In this document: positions 12,036 to 21,996 of the stretch, in pieces
Numbering within the stretch: position 1 is the first letter of the stretch
Layout of the letters: each line of letters opens with the position of its first letter
NCBI GenBank assembly: GCA_024082115.1
Contig: JAMRYE010000008.1
Location: forward strand, 1,488,001 to 1,552,000
Reading direction: 5' to 3'
Source: Rhinocladiella similis
Taxonomy: Eukaryota; Ascomycota; Eurotiomycetes; Chaetothyriales; Herpotrichiellaceae
Length of the DNA: 64,000 bases
Notes under the pieces: generated by a model
Seen by the model: the letters and a program-made list of their open reading frames with translations, nothing else
Told to the model about the DNA's origin: nothing
Databases searched by the model: none
Translations under genes and position numbers: made by a program

Positions 12036-14144
12036 ATGTCATCCAGCGCCACCTCGACCCCGGCCTCAAGCAAACTTCCATTTCCTTCGAATTCATCCAA
12101 TTACTCCCAAGCCTCGTCCTCTGCCGGCCTCGATCTCTCCTCAAAACGAAGTAACAGTTCAGGAAGTTTTGGTGCTGGCTCCTCAACGCGTCATACTTCG
12201 CAGGCGCGTGGAAACCAGACGCTCCGGAAGCAACATAAGGGGCAGCAAAGGAAACCAAGATTATTGTTGGATGAAGATGCCATTGCCGAGACCGCAGCCA
12301 TGAGATCAATCAACAGTCGCAAAGGCCAAACGTCTATTACCCACCTTATGAACTTTACCCTTCCGCCACGCCCTCAAAATCATTATCAGCACCACTTCAA
12401 CCACCGTCATCAGAGACGAAACCCTACCTGGGGTCTGGGTTCCGGTTATCATGCCGTGGACAAGGCTCGTTATGTTCATGCAAACTACAGATTCATTGTC
12501 CGGCCGGACCGAGAATACAATGCCCAGACATCGGATGCAGATCTCTACGTGAGCTGGGATGCTGTCCTGCAAGTATTGGCTTCAGCAGAGACGCAAGCCG
12601 CAAGCTGTCCCATATGCTTGTCTACGCCTGTTGCGCCACGCATGGCCAAATGCGGTCACATATTCTGCCTGCCTTGTTTGATCCGCTTTATGCATGCAAC
12701 TGACGAGGCCAACCCTGTCACAGAAAAGAGAGCAAGGTGGAAGAAGTGCCCCATCTGCGAAGACTGCATTTACATATCCGAGGCCAGGCCAGTTCGATGG
12801 ATGGCCGGTCAGGATGCGAGCATGTTAAGAGAAGGTGGCGACGTGCTCCTCAAGTTGCTCAAGCGCGAACCTGGAAAGACTCTTGCTCTTCCTAGCGAGA
12901 CTGCAGGTAGCTATGGACGTGCTGATGACATTCCTTGGTTTCATGTTGCTGCAGTGATGGAGTATGCCCGGTTTATGAAAGGTGGTGAAGAGTACATGAT
13001 GTCTCAATACAACCAAGAAATTGTTGCTCTTGATGCTCAAGAGAGGGAAGATGAGCTGATGTTCGGCGACGAGAATACCTGGACGCGGAAGGCCGTTCTT
13101 GCAATCGAGGATGCTAAACAGAAATTGGCAGGCCTCGGTAACCCTCCCCCAACAACGTCGATCACGGTCAAAGGGGACGATGAAATCTCACAATCATGGG
13201 AGACGGTCGAACAGCCAGCAGCGTCGGCTTTGACCAGCGCCATGAAGTCTTTAGCGGTGGGACAGACACCTGCCAATTCCGACTCACCTTCGAATGTCCC
13301 TCAGCCTAGCATTGGCAACTCACGTCCTCAATCCCATGCCTTCTACTTCTATCATGCTTTACCGAATTTCTTTCTTTCACCTCTAGATATCCGCATTCTC
13401 AAGACAGCTTACGGCGATTTTTCGACTTTTCCAGCGACAATTCTACCACGAGTAGAGCACATTTCTACAGGACATATCATAGACGACGATCTGAGGAAAC
13501 GGGCTAAATACATGGCACACTTGCCCTACGGCTTCGAGGTCAGTTTTCTCGAATGTGACTGGACCGACATTATCCCCGATGCCGTTTTAGACCAGTTCCA
13601 AGATGATATCGTCAAAAGACGAAAGCGTCACTCGGAGAGAGAGGCACGGGAAGAGAGGGATCGGATCCGTGCAGAGAAGGAGGAGGACGACAAGCGATGG
13701 GCTCCTGCCAGAAGGCAACGGAGGGGTAGCTCTGCGCCCAGGAGCTTCAGCGAGTCTGACTTTCGACCGCTGAACGACACCAACACTCACCCCAGCTCTT
13801 CGCCGGGGGAATCCGGCCTTGCCACGACACCGCCGTGGAACACCAGGACCCATTCTTCCTTTGCTGCCCTGACCACTCCCGGAACCAGCCCCGATGCACC
13901 TAGAACAGTATGGGGCACAGCAGCCGTGATGGCGACATCACCTCCGCTTACTGCAGCACCCGAACCTACACATGATGACGGTTGGCTTCAGGGTTGGGAG
14001 AAAGATCTCTTGGATGAGCAGGATGCTGTAGCTATGGTCGAGGCCAGTCTTAATGATGGAGGCAAAGCTGCGGGAGTAACCTCCAAGAAGGGCAAGAAGA
14101 AGAAGATAACGCTGATGTCGACGAATAACCGAAGAGGAGCTTGA
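12036..14144 (+). CDS. mag2: RING-finger E3 ubiquitin ligase, Mag2/RNF10-like
   Basis: Intronless, 702 residues. A Ser-rich N-terminus leads to the conserved RNF10/Mag2 block around residues 104-160 (MNFTLPPRPQ, then ARYVHANYRFIVRP). A complete C3HC4 RING follows, with ligands C191, C194, C206, H208, C211, C214, C238 and C241, and an extended spacer before the last pair (KKCPICED), as in this family. Downstream conserved parts include HAFYFYHALPNFFLSPLDIRIL and the Glu/Arg-rich helix near residue 530. The tail is Lys-rich (KKGKKKK). RNF10 and yeast Mag2 ubiquitylate 40S proteins (uS3 and, in animals, uS5) on ribosomes stalled early. The divergent neighbour belongs to the family that removes these marks. 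Assignment rests on motif memory, not an alignment. Confidence 0.85.
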   Translation: MSSSATSTPASSKLPFPSNSSNYSQASSSAGLDLSSKRSNSSGSFGAGSSTRHTSQARGNQTLRKQHKGQQRKPRLLLDEDAIAETAAMRSINSRKGQTSITHLMNFTLPPRPQNHYQHHFNHRHQRRNPTWGLGSGYHAVDKARYVHANYRFIVRPDREYNAQTSDADLYVSWDAVLQVLASAETQAASCPICLSTPVAPRMAKCGHIFCLPCLIRFMHATDEANPVTEKRARWKKCPICEDCIYISEARPVRWMAGQDASMLREGGDVLLKLLKREPGKTLALPSETAGSYGRADDIPWFHVAAVMEYARFMKGGEEYMMSQYNQEIVALDAQEREDELMFGDENTWTRKAVLAIEDAKQKLAGLGNPPPTTSITVKGDDEISQSWETVEQPAASALTSAMKSLAVGQTPANSDSPSNVPQPSIGNSRPQSHAFYFYHALPNFFLSPLDIRILKTAYGDFSTFPATILPRVEHISTGHIIDDDLRKRAKYMAHLPYGFEVSFLECDWTDIIPDAVLDQFQDDIVKRRKRHSEREAREERDRIRAEKEEDDKRWAPARRQRRGSSAPRSFSESDFRPLNDTNTHPSSSPGESGLATTPPWNTRTHSSFAALTTPGTSPDAPRTVWGTAAVMATSPPLTAAPEPTHDDGWLQGWEKDLLDEQDAVAMVEASLNDGGKAAGVTSKKGKKKKITLMSTNNRRGA

Positions 14145-14697
14145 TGTGGTATATTTTGCACGCAGTTGAATGATTCAATGATACTTTTGTATATAGTGAT
14201 AGTCGCTCCCTGGTTCCTCCTCGACCGGAGCTATGCATGGCTCATAAGATGGCCATTGATTACGGTTCGGCGCCGCGTATTCTTGCATACTACTACGTTC
14301 GTGCCTGCAGTACTGACTACGCCGGGAATTCTCTGTCCATGTACCTAGGTAAGTGCGAGTGTTAGCATGTGTATTGTAGTGGCTTACAAGCGCGATTGAT
14401 TAGCAGGTGGGCCAGTTCGGCCAGTTCGGCCGAGACACTTGCGATTGTCGCTTTCTACTCGTACATACTGCGTCCAACCTGACTTTTCTACCACCGCTTA
14501 CTCCAGAATTTCCCAACGGCTTTAACTACCCATGGACTACTAGAATATTGTACATTCTGTTTTGTTGTTCTTTGGTCGAAGAGATGCGCACCATGTACGC
14601 GTAGCAAAGGGTATTGTTTTCGTCGTTCCTTGCTATATTCCCTTGTTCTCGACTGGTCGTTGAATAGACTCGATCCCACCGTTCATTTATCAAATCA
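14145..14697. other. Intergenic, no supported gene
   Basis: Terminator of the RING gene and promoter of the THEM6-like gene. The duplicated string GGCCAGTTC occurs at about 14409-14429. Nothing else seen. Confidence 0.6.
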
Positions 14698-15723
14698 ATG
14701 CTCGCAGACATGGCACCTTCCCTCTCTTCAGTTGCCTCATGGCGTACCCTCGCAATCGTCTTCGCCCTGATCAACCTCAAATCCCTTCCACTGGCATGGC
14801 ATTTCCGCCTCGCCTACCGCTTCATACGTAACTCTTTCACTCCAGCAAAGGTTCAGCGTGCTATCAAGACTTCCGCCGAGTCCAACAAGATGTACCCGCT
14901 CTTTGGATACGTGTCCATATTTTCAAGGTCACCGCTGCTAGAGACAGACTATAATCTCCACAAGAGCAACAGCACATACTTTGCCGATCTCGACGAGAGC
15001 AGGACGGCGCTGATGACAAGGTTACTGATGCCGAACAGCGACAGGGGAATCAAGGCTCTAGAAGAAGAAGGACACAAAGGTCGCTCTGCAGTCATCCTGG
15101 GCAGCGTCCACGCCTCTTTCCACCGCGAGATCAAACCCTACGAACGGTATGAGGTGCGGTCGCGGGTTTTGGGCTGGGACAAGAAGTGGATCGTCATTGC
15201 CAGTTACTTCATACGACCTGCTACAAAGGGAAAAAATGAAGTGGTACTTGCATCTGCTCTGAGCAAATATGTTGTCAAGAAGGGGAGGTTCACTGTGTCG
15301 CCGGAAAGATGCTTGATGACAGCAGGTTGGTTACCGGAAAAGCCAGCGAACTACCAATCTGGTGCGGGACAATCAATAGAGAGCTCGGGTTCTTCGGACA
15401 CGCCTACATTGGAGCTAGACTCGCATTCATCGACTGAGGAATCTGCTGAGATTCCCACTCCTGTGCCTCAAGGCTTGCCGGCACCCGTCCCTGCTCCGGC
15501 TGTCAAGACCACCTCCACAATCGTGGACAAACTCGAAAAGGTGGCCGAAAAGGTGTCTCACGAGCTTCCAACCAGTGAGCCACTGATGCCATTGACCAAA
15601 CTCGACCATGCTGGAGAATGGGATTGGCACCGGATCGAAATGGAGAGGATTCGTGGACTCCGCATTGCGGCCAGCTGGCTCGCGCTGGACAAAAGCCTTC
15701 TGGACGAAGCGAACCGCGAATAG
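14698..15723 (+). CDS. THEM6-like hotdog thioesterase-family protein
   Basis: Intronless, 341 residues. Residues 12-30 are hydrophobic, a likely N-terminal membrane anchor or signal. The hotdog fold follows: HKSNSTYFADLDESR corresponds to the THEM6/4HBT-like segment where an Asn and Asp sit near the active site. VHASFHREIKPYERYEVRSRVLGWDKKWIVI is the central-helix and strand region, and the core ends near TVSPERCL. Human THEM6 is an ER protein linked to lipid metabolism, and no thioesterase substrate is established for the family. Residues 215-300 are a Ser/Pro-rich insert before a short amphipathic C-terminus. An in-frame ATG at 14710 (MAPSLSS) is an alternative start. Confidence 0.75.
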   Translation: MLADMAPSLSSVASWRTLAIVFALINLKSLPLAWHFRLAYRFIRNSFTPAKVQRAIKTSAESNKMYPLFGYVSIFSRSPLLETDYNLHKSNSTYFADLDESRTALMTRLLMPNSDRGIKALEEEGHKGRSAVILGSVHASFHREIKPYERYEVRSRVLGWDKKWIVIASYFIRPATKGKNEVVLASALSKYVVKKGRFTVSPERCLMTAGWLPEKPANYQSGAGQSIESSGSSDTPTLELDSHSSTEESAEIPTPVPQGLPAPVPAPAVKTTSTIVDKLEKVAEKVSHELPTSEPLMPLTKLDHAGEWDWHRIEMERIRGLRIAASWLALDKSLLDEANRE

Positions 15724-16297
15724 CGAGCGTGGTCTGGCAGTCGCCGTGTACGGAGACAACGCGGGTGAAGGGCGGCCCTGTGAATCTGCACTCATCTATT
15801 GTTGAGAATGGGAGCTGGCTTAGGTTTTCAGGGGTTTGGAATGCATCCGCCAAATATGTACAACTATGCAAATGGGATTGGATTAGCTGTGGCGGGTGTC
15901 GGGCGAAAGACCAGACTATTATGTTGTATAATGTTTTTTTTTCTATTCTGTCAACATTATGTTCTCATGACCGGTCGTTAAGAGATCCGACACATTATAT
16001 ACGGGCTAGGCTAATGTAAAAATAGAGACAAGAAGAGGTTCCCAAAACCAAGAGATGATAAAGAAACTTCCTCAGAGCGCGCGTTTTTTCATGTTTGCCA
16101 TTCTCCTTTTGAGACTGTTCACGTCAAGAGAAGAGGCAGTGGGAGAGAGTTCTAGATGCTAAAAGGTTGACCGTGTCGATAAGTCGGTGGATTGGATTGG
16201 ATTGGATCGGTTCAATCGGATGCTGTACAATTGACTTTCTTTTTGGACAAGATTGCCGTCGTGCTTGTCAATATGAAGGCTGTGAACAAGGATAAGA

Positions 16298-16331
16298 TGG
16301 TGGTGGTGGTGGTGGTGGTGGTGATGATGAT
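16298..16331. repeat. (TGG)n/(TGA)n microsatellite
   Basis: About eight tandem TGG units followed by GATGATGATGG, in noncoding sequence. Confidence 0.9.
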
Positions 16332-16583
16332 GGTTTTAGGGAGCTATATTTTGCCTGGCTATTACCCTTGGAAAGCCAGGGCAACATGGGTCGTATAGAG
16401 AAGTTGGTTGGAAGGAGTGCATCAAGTTCAACAGTCGGCACCGGCAACCTTGGGGATGATCCGAGTTGAGCCTGCGTTCAGATCAAAGTCGGGTCCTGGA
16501 ATCAAGATGGTGATTTTCGATGATTTTGATGGGTTTGATGATTTTGGTCAAGGATACCCCATCTCCTTTCTTTTGGTAGTAGG

Positions 16584-16626
16584 TGATGATGGTGGTGGTG
16601 GTGGCGGTGGTTGTTGTTGTTGTTTG
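16584..16626. repeat. (GGT)n(TTG)n microsatellite
   Basis: Interrupted GGT units followed by TTG units, just downstream of the RCF2 stop codon on the minus strand. Confidence 0.85.
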
Positions 16627-16651
16627 TCGTCGTGGTCGTCATCGAGAAGAA

Positions 16652-17491
16652 TCACTTTTCCTCGGGTTCTTTTTCTTCCTTTTCCTCGTCCTTCTTGGCC
16701 GAGTCATGTTTCTTGCTGTGACTGGAGGAGGAGGACGACGACGACGACGACGACTTCTTCTGATGCTCACGGGCGTACTCCTTGTGCCGGGCCTCTCGTT
16801 CCTTGATCCTCTGCTCCTCGGCGGCGACCATCTCCTTCCACATGTCGTCGTTGCCGCTCCCGAGGCCCTGGCTGGGCGAGTCGCGCTCGACCTGCTTCTC
16901 GAGCATGCGCTTGTGCTGGGGGTCGCTGGGGTCGATGTACCGCACCGTCTCCCAGCGGCCCTGGGAGTTGCGGGAGTCGCTGATCTCGAAGGCGGCGGTG
17001 GCGACCAGCACGCCCAGCGTGAGGAACTGGGCGTACACGCGGGCCTGCACGATCTTCTGCGGGCCCGTGAGGTACTTGTTGCGGTTGACCATGGCGAAGG
17101 CGATGCCCATGCTGGCGATCCACGAGCCGGCGACGATCTTGTAGCGCTCGCGCCGGCCAAAGTCCACGGCGCGCTCGGTGAAGGTCTTGTTGGCCCGCTC
17201 GGCCTGCTCGCGCTCGGCCCGCCGCGCGTGGAACTCGACGTCGATCGGGTTCGAGTCCCTCTCGTACGCCCGGCTGTAGGTGTCGGCGTTGACGATGCCG
17301 GCGAACGTGCCCGAGGAGGTGACGAGGAAGGCCTTGAGCGGGAGCGTGAGGTTGCGGAAAAAGTGGTAGCGGCGCTGGGCGAGCAGCACGCCCACCGTGC
17401 CCACGGCCAGACCGACGGTGCCGCCGATGGCGCCGCCCTTGAGCGTCTGGCGGTAGTGTTCTTGTTCTTGTTCTTTTGTGAGGAGCTTCAT
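16652..17491 (-). CDS. rcf2: Respiratory supercomplex factor 2 (HIG1-domain, mitochondrial)
   Basis: Intronless, 279 residues from the ATG at 17491. That start is preferred because MKLLTKEQEQEHYRQTLKGG is the usual Rcf2 beginning; an upstream in-frame start (17524) would add 11 residues. Two hydrophobic segments lie early (GGTVGLAVGTVGVLLAQRRY; LPLKAFLVTSSGTFAGIVNA). A HIG1-type pair follows the charged stretch around FGRRERYKIVAGSWIASMGI and QKIVQARVYAQFLTLGVLVA. Rcf2 sits in the mitochondrial inner membrane and stabilises the III-IV respiratory supercomplex. The C-terminal tail carries a run of about 12 Ser encoded by TCG/TCC repeats, then a Lys/Glu tail. Third positions are strongly G/C, more than in most neighbours, which opens long spurious ORFs on the other strand. 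Confidence 0.9.
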   Translation of the reverse strand: MKLLTKEQEQEHYRQTLKGGAIGGTVGLAVGTVGVLLAQRRYHFFRNLTLPLKAFLVTSSGTFAGIVNADTYSRAYERDSNPIDVEFHARRAEREQAERANKTFTERAVDFGRRERYKIVAGSWIASMGIAFAMVNRNKYLTGPQKIVQARVYAQFLTLGVLVATAAFEISDSRNSQGRWETVRYIDPSDPQHKRMLEKQVERDSPSQGLGSGNDDMWKEMVAAEEQRIKEREARHKEYAREHQKKSSSSSSSSSSSHSKKHDSAKKDEEKEEKEPEEK

Positions 17492-18893
17492 GATGGCTGG
17501 CGGCGGTTGGGTTGTGGGTTGCAAGTTCGCTAGGGTCTGGTAGGAGGAGGAAGAGTGTGGGACGGGGTGGGTTTGGTGGTTTGAGAGGTTTCGTAGGAAC
17601 GATTGTATGTGTCTGTTAGAGGAGGGATGTGTGCCTTGTACGGGAGGTTGTTGGGTTGGTTTGGGCTGGTTGTTTAACGACGCGCGCGCCCAAGCTCCTC
17701 GACCTCGTCAAAGTCCAAGGGTTCGATTTGAGCTTCTCCGCAGCAGCGCCGGGAGATACGGATACAACACTGTAGGTGTCGGCCTTTCGGCAGATTGGTC
17801 CAACTGATGAGAAATCCGCAGAGGTCAACGCAGTGACTAAGCTGGTGTATGCAAGCCACAAGCGAGCTTGGAATATGGAAGAGATGTGTGCTTGGGTGCG
17901 TACGGTAGGGGTAGTTGTATGAACAGAAAAAAAACAGTGCGATATCCGAAGTATTATATTATAAGTCTCTGAACTGTCAGGGATGGAATGACATCAGGCT
18001 GAGGTCAAATCACTTGGGGGGGAAAAAAGTCTCGTCTCGGGAACTGGATTAAAAGTATTTGCCCGCCTTCATCAATCATCAGTCCGCGCGGCGTTCTCGT
18101 GCTCGTATGACGATGCCATAGATTGGTTTGTTCCCCTACAGTACGCAGCACTGTCCTCGTCCTCGTCTTCGTCCTCGCATGCCTGACTTGGTTAAACGTT
18201 CCGTGCCCTTCACCTACTGTAGAAACGAATGCCGTCTACCTAAAGGACGTCCGGTTGATTCAAATGGCTCAAAATACTGTACCTTGGTCTCTCTGATCTG
18301 TACAGTACAGTACTCGTGGTCTCCCGACATGGCCGCAATGTAATGTCACGTGTTTTTCCATTACTCATTACGAGCACCAGCTTACGGAGTACACACGCAA
18401 CGCATACACCTCGACTCGGCTCAACTGAGCTCACCTCAAAAACACTTCTCGTCTACGTACATACATGGATTCGAACACACTCTGTAGTATGCTGCTTACG
18501 ATACAGTTGACTGTGCAGTTGCAGATGCGCCATTAGGGACCTGTGAACTCGTACATACTCCGGGCTCCCTTACGATTTACCAAGGTACCATTGGTCATGG
18601 TTCAGCCCCCCCCCCCGGGCCGTGAAACCACCGACCACCTGTAAAACGTTCTGCCGTCTCAATCATCCCCAGCAATTGGGCCTTTGTTACGGAGTATTAG
18701 TAGGTCGTTAGTCGTGTTCCGCCGAGAGCAATTTATACCTTCCCGACGCGAAGGACGAGTAAGAAAGACACAGTACGGTAGAGGCGAATCCTCGGGCAAG
18801 TTGCTGGGGGTACGGAGTGCTCGTACACTCACTCTGTTCTGCAAGAGGACGCAAAATTGAGTCCAGGCTTTACGCATCAGTTGGCAATTTTCC

Positions 18894-18917
18894 TACAGTA
18901 CATACATACTGTACTGT
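18894..18917. repeat. Palindromic element copy 1
   Basis: TACAGTA - six bases - TACTGTA is a perfect 7-bp inverted repeat, followed by CTGT. It shares CAGTACATAC and ACATACTGTACTGT with the copy at 18980-19004. Confidence 0.8.
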
Positions 18918-18979
18918 CCGATAAAAGTGGCCGTTGGAACAGGTGATGTTTCCCGTTGATGGTGTGACTTGATTACTCC

Positions 18980-19004
18980 AGTACATACCTACATACTGTA
19001 CTGT
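18980..19004. repeat. Palindromic element copy 2
   Basis: AGTACATAC, two extra bases, then ACATACTGTACTGT. It is near-identical to the copy 86 bp upstream. Confidence 0.8.
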
Positions 19005-19575
19005 ACGGTGGATTGAAGTCGGCGACTACACTCTCTCTCTTCCCCCCGCCAAAGCCCGCGGCGTCTGCTTTTTCAAAGGCCTCACTCATCGCCTGTGGAC
19101 GGCGCCACCCTTCTTGGAATTTGCGCATTGCATGTACTGTTTGTACATGCAGTCGTTTCCGAAAATTGGAACTTGGTCTTTTGTACAGTAGTTTTCAACG
19201 ATATAGGTGGTTAAAGTAGCGAATCTCGTCTTGGGGGAGTTTTCTAATCGTTGCTGCGTAAATACGTTAAACGGCGAGTGGGCAATAACCAAACAACACG
19301 CCTTCATTCCCCCCGCTACCTCTTGACGGTGCCTTGCACCAAGCAAGTAGCCATGGAATTGCATGACAACATTTAGCCACTCAAGACCGCGGGTTTCTGA
19401 GATCTGGGATCAAGAATTCTGCTCTGCTTGCAGCCCACCGTTGGCGTATGGCTGGCGCGTAACATGTGGACGGGATATTGTACATATCCCAAGGTAGGTT
19501 GCAAGCTCTGCTGCCCGTCATAAACCTCTCGTCTTATCTGCCGGTACAGCTCAGGGTAAGAGCCCCGTCCAACTT

Positions 19576-21324
19576 TCATACCAGCAGGACCTTCTCATAC
19601 TTCTTTACATTTTCCTCGTCCGGGTATTGTAGCACCGTACTGGCATCTGTGTCGTCGTCACCACCACCATCCGCCCGCGCGTCGGACCTCGAGCTCAGAT
19701 TTTCAACCCAGGCCATCCCGATGTACTTGTGGTGACCAGGTTCGACATGCCGGACTGCAATAGCGGCTTCACCTCCTTCCGGCAAAACCAGCTCGTCTCC
19801 CTCTTTGACTTCGAATGGCGCTACACAGATCAAACCGGAACATGTCAGAGCGACCTGGAAACGTTCGAATACAAGCTTGACGAGCAAGAACGGGGTGGAT
19901 TTCTCTTCAACAGCCTTGGCCGCATGCTCTTGGTGGTAGGCAGCAGTGGCCAAGACACGACAGGTTAGCATCGTGTCGTCTTCCGAGTAATGTTCATGTG
20001 TGAACTTGATGACTACAGTTGCAAGCCGCTTGAGGACATGTTCGGGTGTTTGGTCGGGCGTGAACTTGCTGAACAAGAGCTCGAGAGAGCTGAGAGCCTG
20101 GGATGAAAAGGCGGCTGCGTCGGTTGGTCCTGTGACATCACTCGAGAATGTGCATTGGGTGATCTTGGTGAGTTTCAGGCAGGAGAGTTCCAAGATCTTG
20201 GAGTCCGGGTCGACTTGCATGACCGATTGAAAGTTTGGTTCGGGTATCAGGCTGAGTTGGGGCCACCGAGTGATTCGGCGCCAGTCAGGAACCCAGGACG
20301 GCATGCCAGGATAGCAGTTTCGATGCGCTTGTTGCAAACACCACAGGCCAAAGCCTTGATTCACAAAGCCGACCGTGAATTCTCGGAATGTTCTACCCAC
20401 ATCCCAGGAATAGTCAGGGTTTGGAAAGTCATCGCTGTCGAGGGCGAGGCCATGGATCGCAAAGAACAGGTCACGTACGTCCGTCACGTCAGCATCGGTC
20501 GTGAAGATGAGGAGTGGTTTGAAATGTCGAGCCGCCTGTCCAAATTGATTTCGAAGGTAGTGGTGGCTGAGCGCGGGCGGTTCGTCAAAACGGTGATGGT
20601 CAAGGTTTGTCGAGACAGGCCGGCGGAGTATGCGATCTGATTCTGCTGTCACCGTGAAGGCGAGGACGAAGAAAAAGGCTTCCATCGAGAAAAACCGATG
20701 TCCGCAAATCCCGGTCGGATCCTGAGAGAGCACAGTCTCCTGCACGATCCATCTTCTCCGGAAATACCGCCTGTTCGCCAAACTCATAAACGCTGCTTTT
20801 CCCGGAGCGTTGTAGAGGAGATCGCTTGTCTCTGGAGGCAGCGTGGTCTGTCGTTGATGATCTGTCGGCAGGGATTTAATCTCTTCGAGAGCCATTTCCA
20901 TATACTCGATGGCCTGATCCACTTTGCCATCGTCTTCCCCCAGGTAGCATATGCACGTTGAAGCACCGGAAAATATTTGGGTCATCAATAGCAGCTGCTG
21001 GGATTTCTCCTGGTCGTCGACTTGGCTGATGCTCAACTGATCAACCCATATCGGCTGACCATTCTCAATTGCCCGAATACTTCGCAAGGCGAGCGCGAGT
21101 TCCTTGGTGATGTGGTATGGAACCCCATTGACTTGAATCGGACTTCCTCGATCGGGGGAGCCCCAGCAGTAGGATAAAGTGACGTAGTTGTCATTGACTT
21201 CAGCAAGAGACGCAACTGAGAGCGTGCAGATAAGGGGGTCGTCAAATTCAGTTGAAGGCGCAACATTGAGGAGTCGGACGTGATCCGGACCTGAAAGAGC
21301 GACGTCGTCGTATAGAGAAGACAT
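19576..21324 (-). CDS. HET (heterokaryon incompatibility) domain protein
   Basis: Intronless, 582 residues from the ATG at 21324; the frame runs six codons further up but only to a GTG. The three HET blocks are present. Block 1 is YVTLSYCWGS, block 2 is PIWVDQLSISQVDDQEKSQQ followed by MTQIFSGA, and block 3 is RRRWIVQETVLSQ. After the HET domain (about residues 1-200) comes the long variable region usual for these proteins, with no NACHT, WD40 or TPR partner visible. HET domains trigger cell death when incompatible strains fuse, and many genome copies have no known allele partner. The C-terminus contains an apparently ordered segment (VAPFEVKEGDELVLPEGGE) seen at the end of many HET proteins. 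Confidence 0.9.
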   Translation of the reverse strand: MSSLYDDVALSGPDHVRLLNVAPSTEFDDPLICTLSVASLAEVNDNYVTLSYCWGSPDRGSPIQVNGVPYHITKELALALRSIRAIENGQPIWVDQLSISQVDDQEKSQQLLLMTQIFSGASTCICYLGEDDGKVDQAIEYMEMALEEIKSLPTDHQRQTTLPPETSDLLYNAPGKAAFMSLANRRYFRRRWIVQETVLSQDPTGICGHRFFSMEAFFFVLAFTVTAESDRILRRPVSTNLDHHRFDEPPALSHHYLRNQFGQAARHFKPLLIFTTDADVTDVRDLFFAIHGLALDSDDFPNPDYSWDVGRTFREFTVGFVNQGFGLWCLQQAHRNCYPGMPSWVPDWRRITRWPQLSLIPEPNFQSVMQVDPDSKILELSCLKLTKITQCTFSSDVTGPTDAAAFSSQALSSLELLFSKFTPDQTPEHVLKRLATVVIKFTHEHYSEDDTMLTCRVLATAAYHQEHAAKAVEEKSTPFLLVKLVFERFQVALTCSGLICVAPFEVKEGDELVLPEGGEAAIAVRHVEPGHHKYIGMAWVENLSSRSDARADGGGDDDTDASTVLQYPDEENVKKYEKVLLV

Positions 21325-21996
21325 TGTGTCCTTGCTCGTCACGACCCGAATTGGCCCCGTCAGTTAACTATCTTGTTTGTGATCAAGCGCTGTACGTGAT
21401 CGCCAACCCGGTAACACGGGACGGGATCAATCTTTCAGTATCACTGATGATAGTCTTTAACAACTTGCCTAATCAACCTCCTCGCCTCGTAAAACCGCGG
21501 ACTGCGAGCGCAATTTTCCGTTGGCTGAGATATCACAAGCGATCAGTCTGTTGTTTGGCTAGGCTGCTCACCTTACTGCATGTCTTAGCGTCGTGCGGAA
21601 TGGAGGTTTACTCTGCTTTCTGCCTAGTAGGGGAGGGCACTTTCTGTGCAACAAGTCCATTGCGTGGCACTTACTTACAGTAGGTATTATACCTAGAGGT
21701 TGTCCCGAGCTCTCTCCTACAACATGATTTCTCTTACGAGTACAAATAAGCACCAGTGTGCCAGCTGATCACTTGGGATGCTAACCCACGGAGGGTTCAT
21801 CAAACTTACACATGTCCGTGGGGGTGAGTGCTAGTTGCTGCACAGCCTTGTACCTCATCGCAGCCTTGTGCAAAGAGTCAAAGACATGTACGACGTCCTG
21901 AGAGTACACTCTCTGACTTGAGGTACTCTGGAATTCGCCATGGTCTTTCCTCCGGACACAGAGAGCCCATCACCACCTATGCATGCATCCGGCATT
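21325..21996. other. Intergenic, no supported gene
   Basis: Probable promoter of the HET gene and 3' flank of the next minus-strand gene. Nothing else seen. Confidence 0.6.

Larger units (their letters stand above)
15724..16651. other. Convergent intergenic region with GGT-type microsatellites
   Basis: Lies between the convergent 3' ends of the THEM6-like gene and RCF2. It holds two GGT-rich microsatellites (about 16298-16331 and 16584-16626) and the short direct repeat TTGGATTGGATTGGAT near 16192-16208. No gene seen. Confidence 0.65.
17492..19575. other. 2-kb intergenic region with repeated palindromic elements
   Basis: No gene seen. It contains a poly-C run (about 18606-18616), exact TACGGAGTA nonamers at 18383 and 18688, and two copies of a palindromic GTACATAC..GTACTGT element (18894-18917 and 18980-19004). 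Part must be the RCF2 promoter (near 17500) and the 3' flank of the HET gene. Confidence 0.6.

Noticed and set aside
16583..17533. 316-codon plus-strand ORF overlapping RCF2
   Set aside because: It is antisense to a well-supported gene and exists only because RCF2 is so G/C-rich at third positions. The product is low-complexity Val/Leu/Ala with no family.
17700..17745. GGTTCGAT string resembling a tRNA B box
   Set aside because: No matching A box at the right distance and no cloverleaf stems.
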